Shown: positions 8,082 to 17,461, counted from the stretch's first letter. The stretch is 64,000 bases of DNA from Arthrobacter dokdonellae (GCF_003268655.1 NZ_CP029642.1:2852001-2916000), one strand, 5' to 3'. The notes: generated by a model not told the origin, from the sequence alone. Program-made: numbers and translations.

Positions 8082-9173
8082 ATGGATACCCCAGTTAGCT
8101 TGTTCGATTTGAAAGTCCCTGTCAATAGGGCACATCCGCTCTTTCTCGCCATGTGTGACTACAAAGGTGCAGCGGGAGCCCGCGAACTGATGGACCTAAT
8201 CTTCTCGAACTACATAGATGAAGACAAGAACTTCATCAAGGATTTTCAATCAATCGGTTTTAGCTCGCGGGTATGGGAACTATCATTGTTCGCCTACTTC
8301 AGCGAAGCCGACCTTAACTTACTGCCAACCAAGGGAGTCGTTGACTACTTGGTGTCGAACCAGAAATCGATTGTGGCAATTGAAGCGGTCACAAGCCAAC
8401 CCACTGGGCAAGTGGACCGGGGCGTCAAAACGCCATCCTTGAGCGATGTCGTTCCAGATAACTTACCCGCAGCTCGCGATGAGTTCATACATCAGTTTGG
8501 CAAGGCGCTTCGAAAAAAGTGGCAAAAAACCAACGCGGCTGGGCAACGGTACTGGGAACTAGAATGTGTGAAGGGAAAGCCGTTTGTCATCGCGGTGGAA
8601 TCCTTCCACTCAGGTAGTTCGCTATTTCATAGCTTTGGAGTTGCGGCGGAGTACCTTTACGGTCAGTCCACCGTCGCCCAGATCGACTCTAAGGGCCAGC
8701 TTTCGGTTGTGTCCGAGCCAATCGACGAACACCTTTGGAATGGAAAGAGCATCCCGAGCGGAATATTCAACGACCCCGAGTGGACTGACGTAAGTGCCGT
8801 AATCTTTGCCAACGGTGCTTCAGTTCCTCAGTTCAATCGCATAGGAAAGCAAGAGGGGCTGGGCGATCCAGGGACCGTAATTTGGCGCCGAGGTACCTGC
8901 GCCAACCATAACCCGAACAGTGCGACACCGTCCATCTTCAGCTATGAAGTCGGTACGGCCAATGCTCCCGAAGAAGACTTTGCTCAGGCTATCCATGTAT
9001 TTCACAATCCAAACGCCCGGAGGCCCCTTCCCCCAGGATTCTTCCCTCGGGCATCTGAGCATCATCGGCTGCCAGAAAACGGACAGATTCTGACCACACT
9101 CGGGGCGGAGTTTATCCCCTTCGGCAGCGTGACATACATTTTTCAAGCTACCGACCGGAAATCAGAAGCTTGA
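8082..9173 (+). CDS. Hypothetical protein with possible PD-(D/E)XK-like core
   Basis: A 363-residue soluble protein of unknown function. The best-ordered part is residues 55-105, FQSIGFSSRVWELSLFAYF, then VDYLV, then SIVAIEAVTSQPTGQ. The spacing of Glu66, Asp88 and Glu101 resembles a PD-(D/E)XK core in which the usual Lys is replaced. The rest has a long alpha/beta C-terminal part with FAVAVESFHS-like and YEV segments. The family assignment is inference. GC content is lower than in the metabolic regions, in line with island cargo. Start ATG 8082 was chosen because MDTPVSLFDLKVP begins the conserved-looking sequence; a weak ribosome site precedes it. Confidence 0.55.
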   Translation: MDTPVSLFDLKVPVNRAHPLFLAMCDYKGAAGARELMDLIFSNYIDEDKNFIKDFQSIGFSSRVWELSLFAYFSEADLNLLPTKGVVDYLVSNQKSIVAIEAVTSQPTGQVDRGVKTPSLSDVVPDNLPAARDEFIHQFGKALRKKWQKTNAAGQRYWELECVKGKPFVIAVESFHSGSSLFHSFGVAAEYLYGQSTVAQIDSKGQLSVVSEPIDEHLWNGKSIPSGIFNDPEWTDVSAVIFANGASVPQFNRIGKQEGLGDPGTVIWRRGTCANHNPNSATPSIFSYEVGTANAPEEDFAQAIHVFHNPNARRPLPPGFFPRASEHHRLPENGQILTTLGAEFIPFGSVTYIFQATDRKSEA

Positions 9174-9297
9174 CGATGCTGTCTCGTTGCATTCTTGCCT
9201 GCGGCGAGTTGTCGACGCCTGCAGAAACAATCCAGCAAGGATTTGGCGACTTTGCGCCCACCAAGGGGGCCACCGTGGCTGGAAGACTCATATACGC

Positions 9298-9984
9298 CTA
9301 GCTTCCGACGGGGAGCTGGACGCCCTTCTTGCCCATTCGCCGAACGGCGAGGGCTTGCACGGCGGTGATGGCGGCCCAGAGGATCTGAATGGCGGAGCCG
9401 GTGAAGAGGCCATGGGGAACACCCTGACTCGCGATTTTTAGGCCCTCGGGAGCGCCCCAGGTGGTGAGAGTTGCAACGAGTGGGCCGACCGCAACACCGG
9501 CACCGAACATCGACAGGACCGCAAGATAGTAAATGGTCACCCCGTAGCCGGCTGTTATCGTAGATCCGCTCATTGAGGCGAATTGCTGCTCTCCGAAAAT
9601 CGGACTGATTGGCTGGACTCGCCCGACGCGAAGACTAGGTTCGTTCAGTGCCCAGTCCTCGATCGTCCGACGAACCATCGCAGCCCTTCCCTGCCGGGAC
9701 AGCTCACCCAGGAAAATGGCGGATGATGCTGCGGCTGCGGCCGGTGCGCCTATCCCCAGAACTGCTGTGACAAGCCAATAGGAGTCAGACCTGTGGGACG
9801 AGAAGTAGACCAGAGTTCCGAAAAGGAGCGCGGAGACCGTGGTGCCCATCCAGGCGATGGCTCGCTGCTGCATCTCACGTGATGTTTTCGTGTCCTCGAC
9901 CAATGCGGTCATGGTCGCAATCATCAGCGGCAAGCCAGCGTTGGCAGGTGCTGGCCTGCCCCTCTTCATCCGAATCGAATCCAT
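9298..9984 (-). CDS. Multi-pass membrane protein, unknown function
   Basis: 228 residues with four predicted membrane segments: AWMGTTVSALLFGTLVYFSS, YWLVTAVLGIGAPAAAAASS, GVTIYYLAVLSMFGAGVAV and LFTGSAIQILWAAITAVQ. A soluble loop of about 45 residues (residues 97-142) separates the two pairs. No transport or enzyme motif is seen. It is the last gene of module A before att copy 2 and converges on the 8082 gene. It may be an unrelated passenger. Confidence 0.5.
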   Translation of the reverse strand: MDSIRMKRGRPAPANAGLPLMIATMTALVEDTKTSREMQQRAIAWMGTTVSALLFGTLVYFSSHRSDSYWLVTAVLGIGAPAAAAASSAIFLGELSRQGRAAMVRRTIEDWALNEPSLRVGRVQPISPIFGEQQFASMSGSTITAGYGVTIYYLAVLSMFGAGVAVGPLVATLTTWGAPEGLKIASQGVPHGLFTGSAIQILWAAITAVQALAVRRMGKKGVQLPVGS

Positions 9985-10309
9985 CGGGGCCTCTCAGATG
10001 TCGAATCCAACCAGTTGGACCTGATTCTATGGGCCACGTGACCTGTTGCGTGCAGCCCTGCCGCGTCAAGTGACTGCGGGCTAGGTGTCTTCGATTCCGC
10101 ATTGATGGTTGCCGACGGGGTCAAGTCCTGTGGAGTGGTATCGTCGGAATGCTTTCAGATTGCCTTTGCCCGTTGCTCTGGGCGTACTCATGGTAGTTGC
10201 CGGATCGCCCTTGGCGTTCTCTTCATTCGACCACCACCTCTGCGGCGCTTTGTGAAAGTCCGACGCTGATAGGCACCCAAGCCCACTGGTGGACAAGCAT
10301 CTCACCAGT
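9985..10309. other. Intergenic, no gene recognised
   Basis: About 325 bp upstream of the membrane-protein gene, leading into the left arm of att copy 2. No open frame with family resemblance is visible. Confidence 0.5.
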
Positions 10310-11102
10310 CGTCGACTTATTGGACCCGCTGCAAACCAAACGATCGCGTATCGTACCGTGCAACTGTGTTCCGTACATTCGAAAAGTGAGTCACACAAAT
10401 GATCGCACTTCAGGCCAGCCGGAATGGCAAATTCGGAAGCAAATAGCCTTAAAATTAGGCAAGTTCATGCTCCACTCTCCCAACAAAAGTCACTAAAATC
10501 CATGTTTCGCAGCGGCAACTGGCCGCTTGGCCGACAGGCCCGAAACCACGCCCCGGACAACGCAATGCGATGAAATACGACGGACCGCTTTCGACAACCG
10601 CTGACATGCCGTCCAGTATGCCGATGAACCTGCAAACGGCCATCTAACAACAGCTCCGGTGCTGCGCTGCAGGGTCTCGTCACGTTTTACTCACGTTTTT
10701 CAACGACAACCCATGGCAATCCTCGGCATGTCAACGTGGCCCTGTTGTTCCGCGCTCCCCCGGAAATTGGCGGTTTTTGGCGTCTGTCGAAGTCTGTTGG
10801 CATGAGAGTCCTGAGTTTCTCTTGGCCGCCGGTTCGAGTCCGGCCCGGGGCACCAAATATGGCTCTGACCTGCGGTTATACTATTTTAGCGGGGTGCACG
10901 GAGGGGCCAAATGACGCTTTACTCACGTTATTGAACGAAAAGTTCGTCACGTTTTTGGCCTGCGGAGGTCCAATTTCACCTCTGGTTTTCGTCACGTTTT
11001 TCAACTGGCGAACGGGAACACCGCGGAAATCCATGGTTTTTGCCGTCCTGGAAACATTGAGACGGTGACCGACAAGAATTGGCCCTCCGATCGTCGTACT
11101 CT
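10310..11102 (+). repeat. att repeat copy 2
   Basis: The core at 10819-10855 is identical to that of copy 1 over all 37 bp, with T-arm and CCA intact. Left-arm homology to copy 1 is visible from about 10310 (GGACCCGCTGCAA...) and includes paired TCACGTTTT repeats at 10680-10700. The right arm has repeats at 10923, 10947 and 10992 and ends in TTGGCCCTCCGATC near 11087-11100. No intact gene lies inside. Confidence 0.85.
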
Positions 11103-11126
11103 CTGAATCAATCGAGGTCATAGCCC

Positions 11127-11353
11127 CAGGACTCTGGACATGCACGGCCGTCCGGCAACCGAGTTCCTAGCTCTAACGCGGTTCTTGTCGTTTGATGCGA
11201 AGTGAATCGCACATCTTTTGTGAGAAAATAGATGTTGAACGGCAATGCAGGCTCGATCTTCTGACCCGCGGATTCGCGGGGTTTTGTGCAGCCAAATTCG
11301 CCTCCGCAGCTGATTTACCCCACATTGTAAATCTCACCATATCTAGAGTCCTG
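11127..11353 (+). mobile_element. 227-bp MITE-like element related to the adjacent IS
   Basis: The ends are inverted repeats: CAGGACTCTGGACATG on the left and the complement of CATATCTAGAGTCCTG on the right, both variants of the IS terminus at 11359. The element is flanked by AGCCC on both sides (11122-11126 and 11354-11358). There is no coding capacity. It is either a miniature derivative mobilised by this transposase family or a decayed IS. Confidence 0.7.
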
Positions 11354-11494
11354 AGCCCCAGGACTCCGGACACGGTCGGATGACGGGTTTGGGTGTTTGT
11401 TGAGTTTCCGGGGTTTTTCTTGCTGGAACCCTGTTAATTTTGCCCATTCTTCGATATAATAGATTAAGGAAAATACCTCTATTGGAAGGGTGAA

Positions 11495-11650
11495 ATGATG
11501 GGTCTCATGACTGCTCAACGTCCTCTTCCTGTGGCGATGGCTTCCGGTGCTGTGAAGCTGGGCCTGGCCGGGGAACTCGTGAGCGACGCCGATGGTGGCG
11601 GCACTGTTTTTTCTGCACGGACAAGCCTCGTTTTCCTGGGACGGCGGTGA
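11495..11650 (+). CDS. Short leading frame of the transposase (N-terminal segment)
   Basis: ATG 11495 follows a clear ribosome site (GGAAGG, 11484 onward) and an IS promoter, and encodes 51 residues starting MMGLMTAQRPLPVAMASG. Its GELVSDADGGGTVF leads, in sense, into LHGQASFSWD of the long transposase frame, but in another frame. The join lies at a T6 run (11607-11612): five Ts would make one protein. So this is either the true N-terminus separated by a frameshift, or the upstream frame of a frameshift-controlled transposase. Confidence 0.5.
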   Translation: MMGLMTAQRPLPVAMASGAVKLGLAGELVSDADGGGTVFSARTSLVFLGRR

Positions 11651-13769
11651 TGAGGCCGGCCGCCGTTGGGCAGCGGTGAGACTCGCGGCGCTTAAGGCAG
11701 CCGGCGTCGCTGAGATCGCAGCGGCCTTTGATGTCACACCCACCACGGTGTGGCTGTGGAAGCAACTGCTGACTGAAGGCGGCATTGCCGCGTTGGTGCC
11801 GGAGAAGAAGGGTCCGAAGCGGGCTTCCCGGCTCACCGAGAGTGTCATCGCCCGGATCGTGGAACTGCGCAGCACCGGTTTGTCCCAGCAGGCCGTCGGT
11901 AACGCGGTCGGCGTCTCGGAGTTCAGTGTCCGCCGGGCCTTGAAAATCGCTGCCGAACAAGCCGCTGCTGACGCTGCGGAAACACCCACCGCCGATGAAG
12001 CTGAAGCCTTGGAACCAGCACAGCAGCCCGGGTTGCCGCTCCAGCCGGTCCCGGCACCTCGCGCAGCGGAACGTGCCGCCGCCGGACTGCTTGAATGCGC
12101 GGTCCCAGTGTTTTCCCCGGCCGCCCACATCCGGCACGCGGGATTGTTCCTGGCCTTCCCGGCACTGGAAACCACCGGCCTGCTCAGCTGTGCGAAGGAG
12201 GTGTACGGGGCGTTGCCGAATGGTTTCTACGGCCTCGAGTCCGTCCTGATCGATGCCGTGCTGCGGGCGCTGGCTGGGGAAGCCCGGGCCGAGGGTGCCA
12301 CCCGCTTCGACCCGGTGGAACTCGGACGCGTGTTGGGATTGGATCGGGCCCCGGAAGTAAAAACCATCCGCCGCAGAATCAGCCAACTTGCTGAGGCCGG
12401 CAACGCCGGGGAACTGATCGCTGCCCTGGCCAAACACCACCTTGCCGGCACCGGCCCGGGCGGGGAGAACCTGGCCGCGATCCTCTACGTTGACGGACAC
12501 GTGCGCGCCTACCAAGGCACGAAAAAGATCGGGAAAATCTACTCCACGAGGTTGAAATTCCCGGTCCCGGCTACCGAGGAAACCTGGGTCACAGACGCCC
12601 AAGGATCCCCCGTCTTCGTCGTCATGGCCAAACCGGGCGCGTCCCTGGCCGCCGAACTCCGCGGCCTGCTGCCGGAACTGCGCACAGTGGTCGGGGACGA
12701 GCGGCGCGTGTTGGTCGGCTTCGATAGGGGAGGCTGGTCACCGGCGTTGTTCAAGCACATGGATGCGGCCGGTTTTGACGTGCTGACCTGGCGCAAAGGC
12801 ACCACCAAAGACATCGAAGAGAAATTATTCACTGAGGTCTCCCACACCGACGACCACGGGGAAGAACGCAAATGGTCGGTCGCCGACACGATCGTTGACC
12901 TCCCCCTGGCAACAACGAAGAAAACCGGCGAAGTCTTCAGCATCCGGCAGATCAGCCGGATCGTGGGCACCACCGGTGGAGGCACACGGCAAATCCACAT
13001 CCTCACCACCGACCGTGACCTTCCCGCCGGGGAACTCGTGTATCGAATGGGCAATAGGTGGCGGCAGGAAAACCAGTTCCGCTACGCCCGCATGCACTTC
13101 GAGCTCGACTCCCACGACTCCTACACCAGCATCGACGACGACGAAGACCGGATGGTTCCGGATCCTGCGAAGGCCAAGGCTTACCAAAAAGTCGTTGCCG
13201 CCCGTAATGCCCATGCCGAGGCCGCCGCGATCGCTGACATCAACTTGATGGCACTGAAAACACCGTCCGAGGGCTCCAATGAACTAACTGTCACGGTCAC
13301 CAGCGACATGCACAACCAAGCCATGGCACCGCTCTGGGAGGCAGAAACCGCCTTGATTGCTGCAGAGAAAGCCCACAAGAAGATCCCGGCGAAGCTGCGC
13401 CTCGGGGATCTGAACCCGGGCCAGCAAGTCTTGGATACCGAGGTCAAGCTGATCCACACCGGCATCCGCATGGCCGCCTACAACACCGCGATGACCATCG
13501 CCCGCGAGATCCGCACCAACACCGGATACAAACGCGCGAACCAGGAAGCCCACGCCCTCATGCGCCAAATCTTCAACCAGCCCGGCCACATCGACACCAC
13601 CAAGCCCGGCCAGCTCACCATCACCCTTGACCCTCTGCCGACCAAAGCCAAAACCGCGGCCGCCGCCGAACTCTGCAAGCACCTGAACAGCACTGCAACT
13701 CTCTACCCCGGCAGCAGCCTCATCCTCAAATACGAGATCAAAACCAAGGCTCCGGCTCTCATCAATTAA
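11592..13769 (+). CDS. DDE-type transposase of the IS
   Basis: 725 residues as drawn from ATG 11592, which has no ribosome site of its own. The N-terminal 110 residues carry helix-turn-helix elements (IAAAFDVTPTTVWLWKQLL and LSQQAVGNAVGVSEFSVRRAL). The catalytic domain shows likely acidic residues in LYVDGHVRAYQG (near residue 300), VGFDRGGWS (near 376) and RWRQENQFRYA (near 491), the spacing expected for DDE transposases. It should cut and join at the CAGGACTCC ends. Translation probably begins at 11495 and needs a +1 shift at T6, so expression may be low or absent. Confidence 0.8.
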   Translation: MVAALFFLHGQASFSWDGGDEAGRRWAAVRLAALKAAGVAEIAAAFDVTPTTVWLWKQLLTEGGIAALVPEKKGPKRASRLTESVIARIVELRSTGLSQQAVGNAVGVSEFSVRRALKIAAEQAAADAAETPTADEAEALEPAQQPGLPLQPVPAPRAAERAAAGLLECAVPVFSPAAHIRHAGLFLAFPALETTGLLSCAKEVYGALPNGFYGLESVLIDAVLRALAGEARAEGATRFDPVELGRVLGLDRAPEVKTIRRRISQLAEAGNAGELIAALAKHHLAGTGPGGENLAAILYVDGHVRAYQGTKKIGKIYSTRLKFPVPATEETWVTDAQGSPVFVVMAKPGASLAAELRGLLPELRTVVGDERRVLVGFDRGGWSPALFKHMDAAGFDVLTWRKGTTKDIEEKLFTEVSHTDDHGEERKWSVADTIVDLPLATTKKTGEVFSIRQISRIVGTTGGGTRQIHILTTDRDLPAGELVYRMGNRWRQENQFRYARMHFELDSHDSYTSIDDDEDRMVPDPAKAKAYQKVVAARNAHAEAAAIADINLMALKTPSEGSNELTVTVTSDMHNQAMAPLWEAETALIAAEKAHKKIPAKLRLGDLNPGQQVLDTEVKLIHTGIRMAAYNTAMTIAREIRTNTGYKRANQEAHALMRQIFNQPGHIDTTKPGQLTITLDPLPTKAKTAAAAELCKHLNSTATLYPGSSLILKYEIKTKAPALIN

Positions 13770-13795
13770 ATCGTGATGTCCGGAGTCCTGAGCCC

Positions 13796-14168
13796 GCGGA
13801 TTTTGACGATATTGCCGTAATCCGCCCGCCGTCGACCGGCTTCGAATTTGGTCCCATCAACGCACGCAACTCGGTCCCGTTGGTCAAACCGCATGGGATG
13901 AAAAATGTTAGGACTGCCGGAGCACGATGCCACCGCTCCCAGGCGTTGTGATCGCAGCCATCTTGTCCGCGTGACCGATCTGGGGCATTCTCTTCTAAGC
14001 CTCACGTAGAACCAAATACGAGGCGGTTGAAGTGGCCCGCTTCCGACCAACTCAATCTATCCGTACGTCCTGATCGGTATGTGCGAACAGCTCAGGTGGT
14101 GCGCGTTGCAGGAGAACGTCGACTCCTTGCGGGGCCCGTCTCTCTTGGGCTGATGCGTTCTTCGTGCG
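13796..14168. other. Intergenic, no intact gene
   Basis: Original DNA right of the IS insertion, leading to the operator region of the sugar operon. A minus-strand stretch reads DGTKFEAGRRRADYG, faintly like an IS1182/IS5-type transposase fragment, but it is too short to support. Confidence 0.4.
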
Positions 14169-14262
14169 GCCAAAATATTTTGGCATATTTTGGCTGGTTT
14201 TGGCGCTTGACTGCGATAAGCGAGGGTACGTAGGCTCGTGCCAAGACGTTTTGCCAAAACGT
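14169..14262 (+). promoter_or_regulatory. Promoter with two LacI-type operators
   Basis: A perfect 16-bp palindrome GCCAAAATATTTTGGC lies at 14169-14184 and a 17-bp palindrome ACGTTTTGCCAAAACGT at 14246-14262. Between them are a -35 box TTGACT (14207-14212) and a -10 box TAGGCT (14231-14236) spaced 18 bp. The downstream operator would cover the transcription start. The likely repressor is the LacI-family protein encoded at 17646 in the same operon. Confidence 0.65.
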
Positions 14263-14331
14263 TTCTTCATCGCCAAACCGGTGAAGCCCCCCTCGCGGTT
14301 GGCGCCGCACTAAATTGAATTCGGAGTAACG

Positions 14332-15648
14332 ATGCTTCGCACAAAACTGACGGGGTCGCGCCGCGTGCGCCTGCCTCGCATGAAGGCGGCCACGGCCGCC
14401 GCAGTCGCCACCGCTTCCCTGCTGGCGCTGAGCGCCTGCACGCCGGGCGCCAGCACCAACAGTTCCGCGCCCGTCAAGTCGATCACCGTTTTGGTGGAGG
14501 CTGGCGGACATGCTGAACTTCAGCCCATCGCCGACCTGTATGCGAAGGACACCGGCGTGAAGGTGAACTTCGTCGAACTGCCCTATAACGGCCTCTTCAA
14601 TCGCGTCAACAGCGAGCTGTCCACGGGGAGCGTGTCCTTCGACGTTGCTGCCTTGGACGCGATCTGGCTGCCGACGTTCGCCGCGGGACTTGAGCCGATG
14701 AATGACCTGTACACCCCGGCGGTGACGGCGGACAACTTCCCGTCCGTCGTCCAGGAAGCCAAAGTCGGCGCCAACTTCGTTGGAATGCCGGCCTTCACCA
14801 ACTCGGAGATCCTTTACTACCGCACGGACCTGTTCAACAACAGTGCCAATCAGGCCGCATTCAAGGCGAAGTATGGCTACGACCTGAAGCCGCCGACGAC
14901 CTGGCAGCAGTACGCGGATGTCGCCGCGTTCTTCACCAAGGACGGCATGTACGGCGCACCTCTTCCGGGAGCCGAGGAAACACAGTACCTTGCGGCGCTC
15001 TCACAGGCAGGCGAAAAAGAGATGGTCCTGAACTCGGCAGGAACCAAATCGACCCTTGGTGACGCAGCCAGCCTCAAAGCGCTGGACTACTACACCAGCC
15101 TCGCGAAGTATGCTCCTGCGGGGGCGGCCGCCGTCGACTGGAATGCGGCGCAGAACCTTTATAACCAGGGCAAGTCGGCGATGATGCTCTTCTGGGCCCA
15201 CGCCTACCGACAGATCCCCACCAGTTCGCCCGTCTACGGCAAGACCGGAGTCGCTCCCATGATCGCCGGCCCCGCCGGTATTGCCGGAGTCCCCGGGCCC
15301 TACTACCTCAGCATTCCCAGGCAGGGAGCGCATCTGTCCGCATCCACGGCATTTGTCAAGTTCGCCTACGACCACAACGCCCTGAGTGCCGACACCTCGC
15401 TCGGGCTGGTCGCGCGAATCTCCGCGCTCAAGCAGTATGAGGACAAGCCGGGCTACGCGGCCTACAAGCCGATGGTGACCACCCTTTCGGCGCCGGCTAC
15501 CATCACTCGTCCGGCGAACGCGAACTGGCAGAACATTGTCAACAACGCGCTGATCCCGATGATTCAGAAGTCCCTGCAGCCCGGGGCGGACAACGCCGCA
15601 CTCCTCAAGGCCGCCGCGGCCCAAATCGATCAGATCGTTCAGCAATAG
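14332..15648 (+). CDS. ABC sugar-binding lipoprotein (inulin-derived difructose anhydride or oligofructose)
   Basis: A 438-residue extracytoplasmic binding protein of the family 1 (MalE-like) type. The signal peptide has a basic N-region, a hydrophobic stretch and the lipobox LSAC (ATASLLALSAC), so the mature protein is a lipoprotein. Family features include LPYNGLFNRVNSELSTG, SFDVAALDAIWLPTFA and YRTDLF. It is the first gene of the operon and lies directly after a LacI-type operator. The two permeases follow 2 bp downstream. No ATPase is encoded here, so a shared MsiK-type ATPase is expected. The substrate is inferred from the downstream GH91, GH32-like and fructokinase genes. Confidence 0.85.
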   Translation: MLRTKLTGSRRVRLPRMKAATAAAVATASLLALSACTPGASTNSSAPVKSITVLVEAGGHAELQPIADLYAKDTGVKVNFVELPYNGLFNRVNSELSTGSVSFDVAALDAIWLPTFAAGLEPMNDLYTPAVTADNFPSVVQEAKVGANFVGMPAFTNSEILYYRTDLFNNSANQAAFKAKYGYDLKPPTTWQQYADVAAFFTKDGMYGAPLPGAEETQYLAALSQAGEKEMVLNSAGTKSTLGDAASLKALDYYTSLAKYAPAGAAAVDWNAAQNLYNQGKSAMMLFWAHAYRQIPTSSPVYGKTGVAPMIAGPAGIAGVPGPYYLSIPRQGAHLSASTAFVKFAYDHNALSADTSLGLVARISALKQYEDKPGYAAYKPMVTTLSAPATITRPANANWQNIVNNALIPMIQKSLQPGADNAALLKAAAAQIDQIVQQ

Positions 15649-15650
15649 CG

Positions 15651-16622
15651 ATGACAGCCATGACTCCTGGGCGGCCGGCCACCCGGCCCGCCGCCCACCG
15701 CCCCAGGCCCGTCCCTTCGCCTACCCGTAAACGGTTCCGGCTGACCGACAATCGGTTTGCTGCCCTTTTGATGCTGCCGGCCGCGCTCTTCCTCGCCGCT
15801 TTTGTTGCCTGGCCCCTGCTTCAGTTCGTCGTCAACAGCTTCTTCCGCTACAACCCCATCGCCGGCGGCCCACACACCTTTGTCGGGTTCGACAATTATG
15901 TCCGGGCCCTGACCTCGGCTGGCTTCAGCAACTCGGTCGTCCGCACCATCGCCTACACCGCGATCGTCGTCACCCTCGAATTCGTCCTCGGCCTGACCGT
16001 GGCCCTGCTCTTTAGCGGGCTGGGTGACCGCTCCCGCTTTTTCCGGACGGTATTCCTCTACCCGCTGATGATCGCCCCGATTGTCGCCGGTCTGCTTTGG
16101 CGCTTTCTGCTCATCGACAATTCCGGGATCGTCAACCAGCTGCTGTTCGACGCGCACCTCACCTCGTCCCCCAACCAGATCCAGTGGTTGAGCGACCCGA
16201 ACATTGCGTTGTTCTCCGTTGCCCTGCCCGATATCTGGCTCACCACTTCCTTCATCTCACTCGTCCTCTTCGCGGGCCTGCAGAACGTCCCCGGCGAGAT
16301 CATCGAGGCGGCACGAATCGATGGAGCACGCTATCCAACCCTGCTCTTTCGGATCATCCTGCCGCTGCTGCGCCCGGTGATCGCCGTCGCGCTCATCGTG
16401 AGAGGCGTCGACGCCGCGCGGGCATTCGACGTAATCGTCGTGCAAACCAATGGTGGCCCCCAGAACTCGACGAATGTCCTTTCGCTGCTCGTCTACAACA
16501 CCCAGATCGCCAACGGAAACCCCGGTCTGGCGAGCGCCATGGGAACGATCTACCTATTTGCGTTGATGGTCATTGCCGTCATCGCTGTTCTCACCATCTG
16601 GCGCCCTGGGAGTGATAACTGA
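15651..16622 (+). CDS. ABC sugar permease, MalF/UgpA type
   Basis: 323 residues with six membrane helices after a basic 35-residue cytoplasmic N-terminus. The coupling-helix signature that contacts the ATPase is present as EIIEAARIDGARYPTLLFRIILPLLRP. It begins 2 bp after the binding-protein stop and overlaps the next permease by one base (TGATG), so the three are co-translated. It pairs with the MalG-type permease in one transporter. Confidence 0.9.
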   Translation: MTAMTPGRPATRPAAHRPRPVPSPTRKRFRLTDNRFAALLMLPAALFLAAFVAWPLLQFVVNSFFRYNPIAGGPHTFVGFDNYVRALTSAGFSNSVVRTIAYTAIVVTLEFVLGLTVALLFSGLGDRSRFFRTVFLYPLMIAPIVAGLLWRFLLIDNSGIVNQLLFDAHLTSSPNQIQWLSDPNIALFSVALPDIWLTTSFISLVLFAGLQNVPGEIIEAARIDGARYPTLLFRIILPLLRPVIAVALIVRGVDAARAFDVIVVQTNGGPQNSTNVLSLLVYNTQIANGNPGLASAMGTIYLFALMVIAVIAVLTIWRPGSDN

Positions 16623-17461
16623 TGAACGGACTCGAGTCACGACGCGGCAGCACCCGCGCCATACTCTGGACGGCACTGACCGTGCTCGTCGTCCTGTACG
16701 CCTTCCCCTTCGTCTACATGCTGTTCACCTCGTTCAAGACGCCGATCGAGACGAACGCCATTCCACCCACGATCCTGCCCTCGACCTGGACGATCCAGAA
16801 CTACATCACTGCCTTGACTACGCAAGGCGTTCCGCAGTCGTTTGTGAACAGCATCCAGACCGCAGTGATAAGCACCGTCGTCTCGCTTGTCCTTGCAGTT
16901 CCCGCGGCCTACGCGGTGACGCGTTACCGCACCCGCCTGGGCCGGGTCTTCATCCTGCTCGCGCTGGTCATGAGGATGGTGCCGGCGATCGTGGTCGGTG
17001 CCCCGCTGATCGCTTTCTTTCACAGTCTCGGACTGTCAGATACCTCCTTCGCCCTTGCACTCGCGCAGACGACGATCTCGCTTCCCCTGTCCATCTGGCT
17101 CCTGGCGAGCTTCTTCGAGGCGGTGCCGGACGAACTCGAAGAGTCCGCGCGGGTCGACGGGTGTTCCCGGCTCGGGTCGCTCTGGAGGATCGTGATCCCG
17201 ATCACCAGGGGAGGATTGGCGGTCGCCGCGATCTTCGCCTTTCTCGCCTCCTGGAACGACTTCATCTTCGCTTTGCTGCTGACCTCGGTGCGCGCTGTCA
17301 CAACCCCTTTGCAGATTGCCAACTTCCAGAGCCAGTTCGGCCTGGACTGGGGCACCATGACCTCACTGGCGGTGCTCTACTCGGTTCCGGTGATCGTCCT
17401 GGCCATCGTTCTCCAGCGGCACATCGTCGCAGGCCTCACACTCGGCGCGGTCAAAGGTTGA
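16622..17461 (+). CDS. ABC sugar permease, MalG type
   Basis: 279 residues with six membrane helices. The EAA coupling motif reads ELEESARVDGCSRLGSLWRIVIPI. Its start overlaps the preceding stop by one base. It forms the second half of the channel with the 15651 product. About 185 bp follow before the LacI gene, without an obvious terminator, so readthrough into the regulator is likely. Confidence 0.9.
   Translation: MNGLESRRGSTRAILWTALTVLVVLYAFPFVYMLFTSFKTPIETNAIPPTILPSTWTIQNYITALTTQGVPQSFVNSIQTAVISTVVSLVLAVPAAYAVTRYRTRLGRVFILLALVMRMVPAIVVGAPLIAFFHSLGLSDTSFALALAQTTISLPLSIWLLASFFEAVPDELEESARVDGCSRLGSLWRIVIPITRGGLAVAAIFAFLASWNDFIFALLLTSVRAVTTPLQIANFQSQFGLDWGTMTSLAVLYSVPVIVLAIVLQRHIVAGLTLGAVKG

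Larger units (their letters stand above)
11359..13790 (+). mobile_element. Insertion sequence, 2432 bp, 14-bp terminal inverted repeats
   Basis: The left end CAGGACTCCGGACA (11359-11372) and right end TGTCCGGAGTCCTG (13777-13790) are perfect 14-bp inverted repeats. The 5-bp duplication AGCCC lies at 11354-11358 and 13791-13795. The element holds one transposase gene. A TATAAT box at 11455 with TGTTAA 17 bp upstream forms a likely promoter. It is inserted beside the MITE-like element, sharing one AGCCC. I cannot assign the IS family with certainty; a group such as ISNCY would fit the size and domain order. Confidence 0.8.

Noticed and set aside
11505..12602. Long minus-strand open frame
   Set aside because: It is antisense to the transposase, whose motifs are clear on the plus strand; high GC content produces such shadows.
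13766..14050. Transposase fragment on the minus strand
   Set aside because: Only the short DGTKFEA segment resembles IS1182/IS5-type proteins; not enough to call a pseudogene.
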